Shown: positions 53,115 to 56,699 of the stretch, one piece after another
Numbering within the stretch: the stretch's first letter is position 1
How the letters are laid out: each line of letters begins with the position of its first letter
Assembly (NCBI GenBank): GCA_022508925.1
Contig: JAFLUF010000004.1
Location: 1-56,699, forward strand
Direction of reading: 5' to 3'
Length of the DNA: 56,699 nucleotides
Source of the DNA: Oscillospiraceae bacterium
GTDB lineage: Bacteria > Bacillota > Clostridia > Oscillospirales > Ruminococcaceae
Program-made: the position numbers and the translations under genes
The notes under the pieces: model-generated
The model's database searches: none
What the model saw: the letters and a program-made list of their open reading frames with translations, nothing else
Told to the model about the DNA's origin: nothing

Positions 53115-53746
53115 TGCTTATAACTTCTCTGTCGGTCTATAAGGGTGACACATGGGAGATCGTGATCGACAGTGGCTGTAAATATTACATAAACGGCTTT
53201 GTTATCGCGCGGTTCGGGCTGAAAAAAGGCGAAGAGCTTTCAGACGGGCGGTTAGAGGAAATTATCGCGGCGGATACGCTGAGAAAGGCAAAAAAGCGCG
53301 CGCTTTATCTGCTGGGCGAAAGAGCGTACTGTTCGGGAGAGCTTAAGAAAAAGCTTTCAAAAACCTACGGCGTGGAAATTGCCGAAAGCGCCGTCGATTA
53401 CGCTTTGGAGCTCGGCTACATAAACGACGAGGATTACGCGGGCAAATACGCCGAGTATCTTATTAAATCAAAGCGTCACGGAGTTTCACGCGCACGCCGC
53501 GAAATGCTTATGAAAGGGCTTTCAAAGGAAATAACCGAAAACGCGCTTGCGGAATTTACCGAAGAAGAACTTGATGAAGAATTGATGTATCTAATAAGGC
53601 GCAAGTATTCCGAAAAAATAGGAGATCATGACAGCCGCAGAAAAACCATCGCGGCTCTGGCGCGGAGAGGATATGATTTCGGCTCGATAAAGCGCTGTAT
53701 AGAGGCGGTTATAAACGAAAAACTTGACGAAGAATTTGAGGAATGA
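53114..53746 (+). CDS. recX: RecX regulatory protein
   Basis: A 210-residue RecX-type protein, a modulator of RecA filament growth. It contains tandem three-helix repeats: ALYLLGERAYCSGELKKKLS, ALELGYINDEDYAGKYAEYL and SKRHGVSRARREMLMKG. It begins at the last base of the recA stop codon, so it is tightly coupled. The N-terminal half (about 1-60) is strand-rich, as in Gram-positive RecX proteins. Confidence 0.9.
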   Translation: MLITSLSVYKGDTWEIVIDSGCKYYINGFVIARFGLKKGEELSDGRLEEIIAADTLRKAKKRALYLLGERAYCSGELKKKLSKTYGVEIAESAVDYALELGYINDEDYAGKYAEYLIKSKRHGVSRARREMLMKGLSKEITENALAEFTEEELDEELMYLIRRKYSEKIGDHDSRRKTIAALARRGYDFGSIKRCIEAVINEKLDEEFEE

Positions 53747-53749
53747 TAA

Positions 53750-55096
53750 ATGAGCGAAAAAACGAAAACAGCCCAAACCAAAATTGCAATGGTGTCGCTT
53801 GGCTGCGCGAAAAATCAGGTCGACGCCGAGCTTATGCTTTACAAGCTTAACGAGGCGGGATACGCTTTTGCCGAAGAACCCGGGCTTTCGGATATCACAA
53901 TACTTCACACCTGCGGATTTATCACCGAGGCAAAGCAGGAAGCGATAGAGTGGCTTAACGAGCTTATCACGCTTAAAAACGAGGGCACGATAAAAAAGAT
54001 ATGCGTTACGGGCTGCCTTTCCGAGCGATACCGCGAGGAGTTTGAAAAAGAATATCCCGAGGTTGACGGAATAGTTGGTATTTCCGAGTACAGCGACATT
54101 GCCGAGATTATCCGGAAAATCGAAAACGGCGAGAAGGTAGTTGTATTCGGCGATAAGGAAAAGCACACAATGGAAGGCGGCAGAGTTTTATCGACCGCGC
54201 CGTATTACGCCTATCTCCGCGTCGCGGACGGCTGCGATAATTGCTGTACATACTGCGCTATCCCGCAGATACGCGGACGTTTTCGCTCGAGAACAATGGA
54301 AAACATCTTAAACGACGCGCGCGAGCTCAGCGAAAGCGGAGTAAAGGAAATTATCCTAATAGCTCAGGATACCACGCGCTACGGACTTGACCTGTACGGA
54401 AGACTTGCGCTCCCCGAACTGCTTAATAAGCTCTGCGAGCTTGATTTCAAGTGGATAAGGCTGTTGTATTGCTATCCGGAGAGAATTACGGACGAGCTTA
54501 TTTCCGTTATAAAGACTCAGCCGAAGATCGTGAAATATATGGACATACCCATTCAGCATTGCGACGGTGAAATTCTGAAAAGAATGAACCGAAAGGGCGA
54601 TGAGAATTCCCTGCGCGAGCTTATAGCAAAGCTCCGCCGCGAAATTCCGGGAATAACACTTCGCACGACTTTTATAACGGGCTTTCCCGGCGAAACCGAA
54701 GAACAGTTCAACCGCCTCGGAGAATTCGCCCAGGAAATGAGGTTTGACAGAATGGGCTGCTTTGCTTATTCGGAGGAAGAAAACACGCCAGCCGCGAAAT
54801 ACCCCGACCAGGTAGACGAGGAAGTCCGCGAGCACCGCAAGGAAATTCTCGAGGAACAGCAGGACACGCGCGTGGAAGAAGCGTTTAAGAATATGATAGG
54901 CGAGACCGCCGAAGTAGTCGTAGAAGGTTATGACCGGTTTATCGGGTATTATTTCGGAAGAAGCGCGGCGTTTGCTCCCGAAATTGACGGAATGATCTAT
55001 TTCAAGGCGAATAAACAGCCCTCCGTCGGAGATTTTATAAATGTAAAATATGTAAGAGTAGTAAACAATAACCTTGTAGGAGAAGCCGTCGAATGA
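53750..55096 (+). CDS. rimO: Ribosomal protein S12 methylthiotransferase
   Basis: A 448-residue radical SAM enzyme that adds a methylthio group to the conserved Asp of ribosomal protein S12. The N-terminal UPF0004 domain supplies Cys residues in VSLGCAKNQVD, LHTCGFITEA and VTGCLSERY. The radical SAM cluster is in CDNCCTYCAIPQIRG, and a C-terminal TRAM domain (about 380-448) binds RNA or protein. RCGRFRSRT-like and GFPGETEEQF features favour RimO over MiaB. It lies four bases after recX and overlaps pgsA by four bases. Confidence 0.93.
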   Translation: MSEKTKTAQTKIAMVSLGCAKNQVDAELMLYKLNEAGYAFAEEPGLSDITILHTCGFITEAKQEAIEWLNELITLKNEGTIKKICVTGCLSERYREEFEKEYPEVDGIVGISEYSDIAEIIRKIENGEKVVVFGDKEKHTMEGGRVLSTAPYYAYLRVADGCDNCCTYCAIPQIRGRFRSRTMENILNDARELSESGVKEIILIAQDTTRYGLDLYGRLALPELLNKLCELDFKWIRLLYCYPERITDELISVIKTQPKIVKYMDIPIQHCDGEILKRMNRKGDENSLRELIAKLRREIPGITLRTTFITGFPGETEEQFNRLGEFAQEMRFDRMGCFAYSEEENTPAAKYPDQVDEEVREHRKEILEEQQDTRVEEAFKNMIGETAEVVVEGYDRFIGYYFGRSAAFAPEIDGMIYFKANKQPSVGDFINVKYVRVVNNNLVGEAVE

Positions 55097-55692
55097 ATTT
55101 AGCAAACAAGCTTACGATGTTCCGCGTTGTTCTGGTGCCGTTTTTTCTGGTTATTATGAGCGTTTCCGAGATACCGATGAGATTTTTGTGGGCGCTGATA
55201 ATTTTTATTGTTGCCAGCATAACCGATATGCTTGACGGAAAGATAGCGCGAAAATACGATATGGTATCGGACTTCGGGAAATTTCTCGACCCGCTTGCGG
55301 ATAAAATATTAGTAGCGGCGGCGCTTATCTGCTTTGTAGAGCTTGGCTGGACAAAGGCGTGGATAGTCGCTGTTATCATGATGCGCGAGTTTGCGGTCTC
55401 GGGAGTAAGACTTGTCGCCGTACAAAGCGAAAAAAAGACTGTCATTTCCGCGAGTATCTGGGGTAAGCTGAAAACAGCGTTTACAATGATAGCGATAATC
55501 GCGATACTGCTTATGTATATCCTTTCGGATTTCGGATTGATATACGACATCGGAGTTGTTTCTTCGGAGAGCTTCGGGTTTCCGATAGTGATCATCAGCG
55601 ACGTGCTTATGTATATCACGGTTTTGCTTACGGTAATTTCGGGAATAAAGTATATTTATGATTACAGAGAGTGCATTGACCCGAGAAAGTAA
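55093..55692 (+). CDS. pgsA: Phosphatidylglycerophosphate synthase
   Basis: A 199-residue membrane enzyme that joins CDP-diacylglycerol and glycerol-3-phosphate on the way to phosphatidylglycerol. The CDP-alcohol phosphotransferase signature is present as DMLDGKIARKYD followed by DFGKFLDPLADK, with all metal-binding Asp residues in place. Four or five membrane segments are visible. The ATG overlaps the rimO stop (ATGA). The order recA-recX-rimO-pgsA is compact and conserved in part of the Firmicutes. Confidence 0.95.
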   Translation: MNLANKLTMFRVVLVPFFLVIMSVSEIPMRFLWALIIFIVASITDMLDGKIARKYDMVSDFGKFLDPLADKILVAAALICFVELGWTKAWIVAVIMMREFAVSGVRLVAVQSEKKTVISASIWGKLKTAFTMIAIIAILLMYILSDFGLIYDIGVVSSESFGFPIVIISDVLMYITVLLTVISGIKYIYDYRECIDPRK

Positions 55693-55715
55693 AAGTTCTT
55701 GACAGGAGATGAACG

Positions 55716-56633
55716 ATGAGCGATAAAATATTAAAGCAGGATATGAGTGAAAAAGCTCCCGAGCGGACGATGCTTATGGCTCAGCTTTTATTCAGGGAAA
55801 AGCCCGGGGAGGTTTCTGTTTCGGATATTCAGAAGGTCGTTGAGGATATATTCGGAGAAATAGAATTAGTGTATGACGCTCCGGAGGCGCCGTTTTTCGC
55901 GCTGAAAAATTACCGCGCGACCTTTAAAAAAGAAGATGGCAAGGAATACAATCATTCGGTCGACAACGGCGACGGCACTGTTTCGCTGCCCGTGCTTGCT
56001 AATTTCATAATCGGCGGGGAATTCAATACAGAGCTTGACCCTCTTATTAAAAGCCAATTCTGGGATTTTAAAGGCAATTTCGACGAGTTTAAGTATCACA
56101 CGTCTGTGTTTGGAATGCTTTCTGGAACCATGCCTTATAAACAGGAAGCCGAGCTGTTTTTAAAGGAGATAGAGGCGGCTCTCAGATGCTTTCCTACTGC
56201 CGAGGCTATCTATGTCCCGCACAGCGGAAAGCTTACTACAGTCGATCATTTCCGCGAGGGAATGGAGTTTGACCTGTCAGGCAGATTTATCAGAACAGCG
56301 GTGAACGCGCGCTTTTTCAGAATTGAAAATTCGGAGGACTTTGTAGTCGATACTCTCGGATTTTTCGCGTTCGGAGGTGCTGACGTTCAGATGCATTTTC
56401 ACGGTCTTAACCCCGATGACGTAGTGAGGTATGTGTACAATATCGCGAGCTATCAGTTTGACGCGGATTTCCCGATAAAAAGCGGAGACACCGTTGACGG
56501 GCTTGATAAAAGCGGGCAGATATCTCAGGCGATCCAGTGGAAAACGCAGTACGAAAACTCGCTTATCCAGCCGGTTCGCGCTGTTCTTGACATTAACTGT
56601 GGTGAGTTTGCCTCGGGAAACAGAGGCAAATAA
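55716..56633 (+). CDS. DUF4261-domain protein
   Basis: A 305-residue soluble protein whose second half (about 210-290) has the DUF4261 pattern: VDTLGFFAFGGADVQMHFHG followed by NIASYQFDADFPIKSGDTV and the QWKTQYENSLIQP end. The first half (about 15-130) is a mixed alpha/beta region with MLMAQLLFREKPGEVS. Function in the family is unknown. AGGAG precedes the ATG, 23 bp after pgsA, so it is likely the last gene of that operon; a dispersed repeat follows it. Confidence 0.85.
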   Translation: MSDKILKQDMSEKAPERTMLMAQLLFREKPGEVSVSDIQKVVEDIFGEIELVYDAPEAPFFALKNYRATFKKEDGKEYNHSVDNGDGTVSLPVLANFIIGGEFNTELDPLIKSQFWDFKGNFDEFKYHTSVFGMLSGTMPYKQEAELFLKEIEAALRCFPTAEAIYVPHSGKLTTVDHFREGMEFDLSGRFIRTAVNARFFRIENSEDFVVDTLGFFAFGGADVQMHFHGLNPDDVVRYVYNIASYQFDADFPIKSGDTVDGLDKSGQISQAIQWKTQYENSLIQPVRAVLDINCGEFASGNRGK

Positions 56634-56644
56634 GGTGTATTTTT

Positions 56645-56699
56645 CTGAGGGAAAACTTTCTGAAGAAAGTTTTCCCTCAGACTCCCTTTCAAAGACTTT
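56645..56699 (-). repeat. Dispersed intergenic repeat, copy C (cut by the window end)
   Basis: CTGAGGGAAAACTTTCT/AGAAAGTTTTCCCTCAG (56645-56661 with 56664-56680) is a perfect 17-bp stem. On the minus strand it is preceded by AAAGTCTTTG, the end of the same border as copies A and B. The loop core, read on the minus strand, is TTTCTTCAGAAA, as in copies A and B. Confidence 0.75.

Noticed and set aside
1-56699. Signs of a genomic island, prophage or CRISPR array
   Set aside because: No integrase, transposase, phage or cas-like gene, tRNA boundary or regularly spaced repeats were seen; base composition looks even along the window.

Overview
The window looks like a chromosomal segment of an anaerobic Firmicute of the class Clostridia, most like the gut Ruminococcaceae/Oscillospirales. 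The reasons are the ClpE, ABC-F, OadG/OadB and DUF1385-prmC context, the recA-recX-rimO-pgsA order, sigma-A promoters with 17-bp spacers, strong GGAGG-type ribosome binding sites, and the archaeal-type PurO plus stand-alone AICAR formyltransferase that end the purine operon. This placement is inferred from gene content only. Almost all of the DNA is dense, ordinary coding sequence. I see no phage, insertion sequence, CRISPR array, rRNA or tRNA.

Layout. 1-8400 (minus strand): an ABC exporter, a small membrane protein and an ABC-F ATPase; then, behind a terminator, proB-proA, a membrane protein and a PrsA-like lipoprotein. 8560-12971 (plus): a membrane protein, an AcpS-like protein that has lost its metal ligands, a TetM-like GTPase fused to a Rae1-like NYN nuclease domain, and TrmO. 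13030-19800: a probable tubulin-like protein paired with a TgpA-type transglutaminase, a DHH phosphoesterase and a small membrane protein. 19870-29203: a purine operon (purE, purC, a PurF paralog, purF, purM, an unknown gene, purN, an unknown gene, purO, AICAR formyltransferase), led by a structured leader with a 19-codon ORF and a terminator. 29225-35318: truA, a DUF5711-like membrane protein, a CvpA-like protein, clpE and an SDR oxidoreductase. 35400-37956: oadG-like, oadB and a SIMPL protein. 37987-46497: a 34-codon peptide gene and a citrate-to-2-oxoglutarate block (aconitase, two tandem PARG-like genes, isocitrate dehydrogenase, a degenerate SpoIID-like gene, citrate synthase, a membrane protein). 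46589-50130: a lipoprotein and a two-component system. 50123-56633: DUF1385, prmC, recA, recX, rimO, pgsA and a DUF4261 protein.

How the parts fit. Citrate synthase, aconitase and NADP-type isocitrate dehydrogenase form the oxidative half-TCA route to 2-oxoglutarate, which supplies glutamate for proBA. The purine operon covers the first step and most later steps, but purD, purL, purB and a formate-dependent purT are not in the window. Several proteins look like family members that have lost catalytic residues (AcpS-like, PurF-like, SpoIID-like).

The most interesting items are the ribosomal-protection GTPase/Rae1-like nuclease fusion with its structured 5' region, the purE leader, the pseudo-glutaminase PurF paralog, the tubulin-like/transglutaminase pair, the tandem PARG genes inside the TCA block, and a dispersed intergenic hairpin repeat with a conserved 19-bp border.
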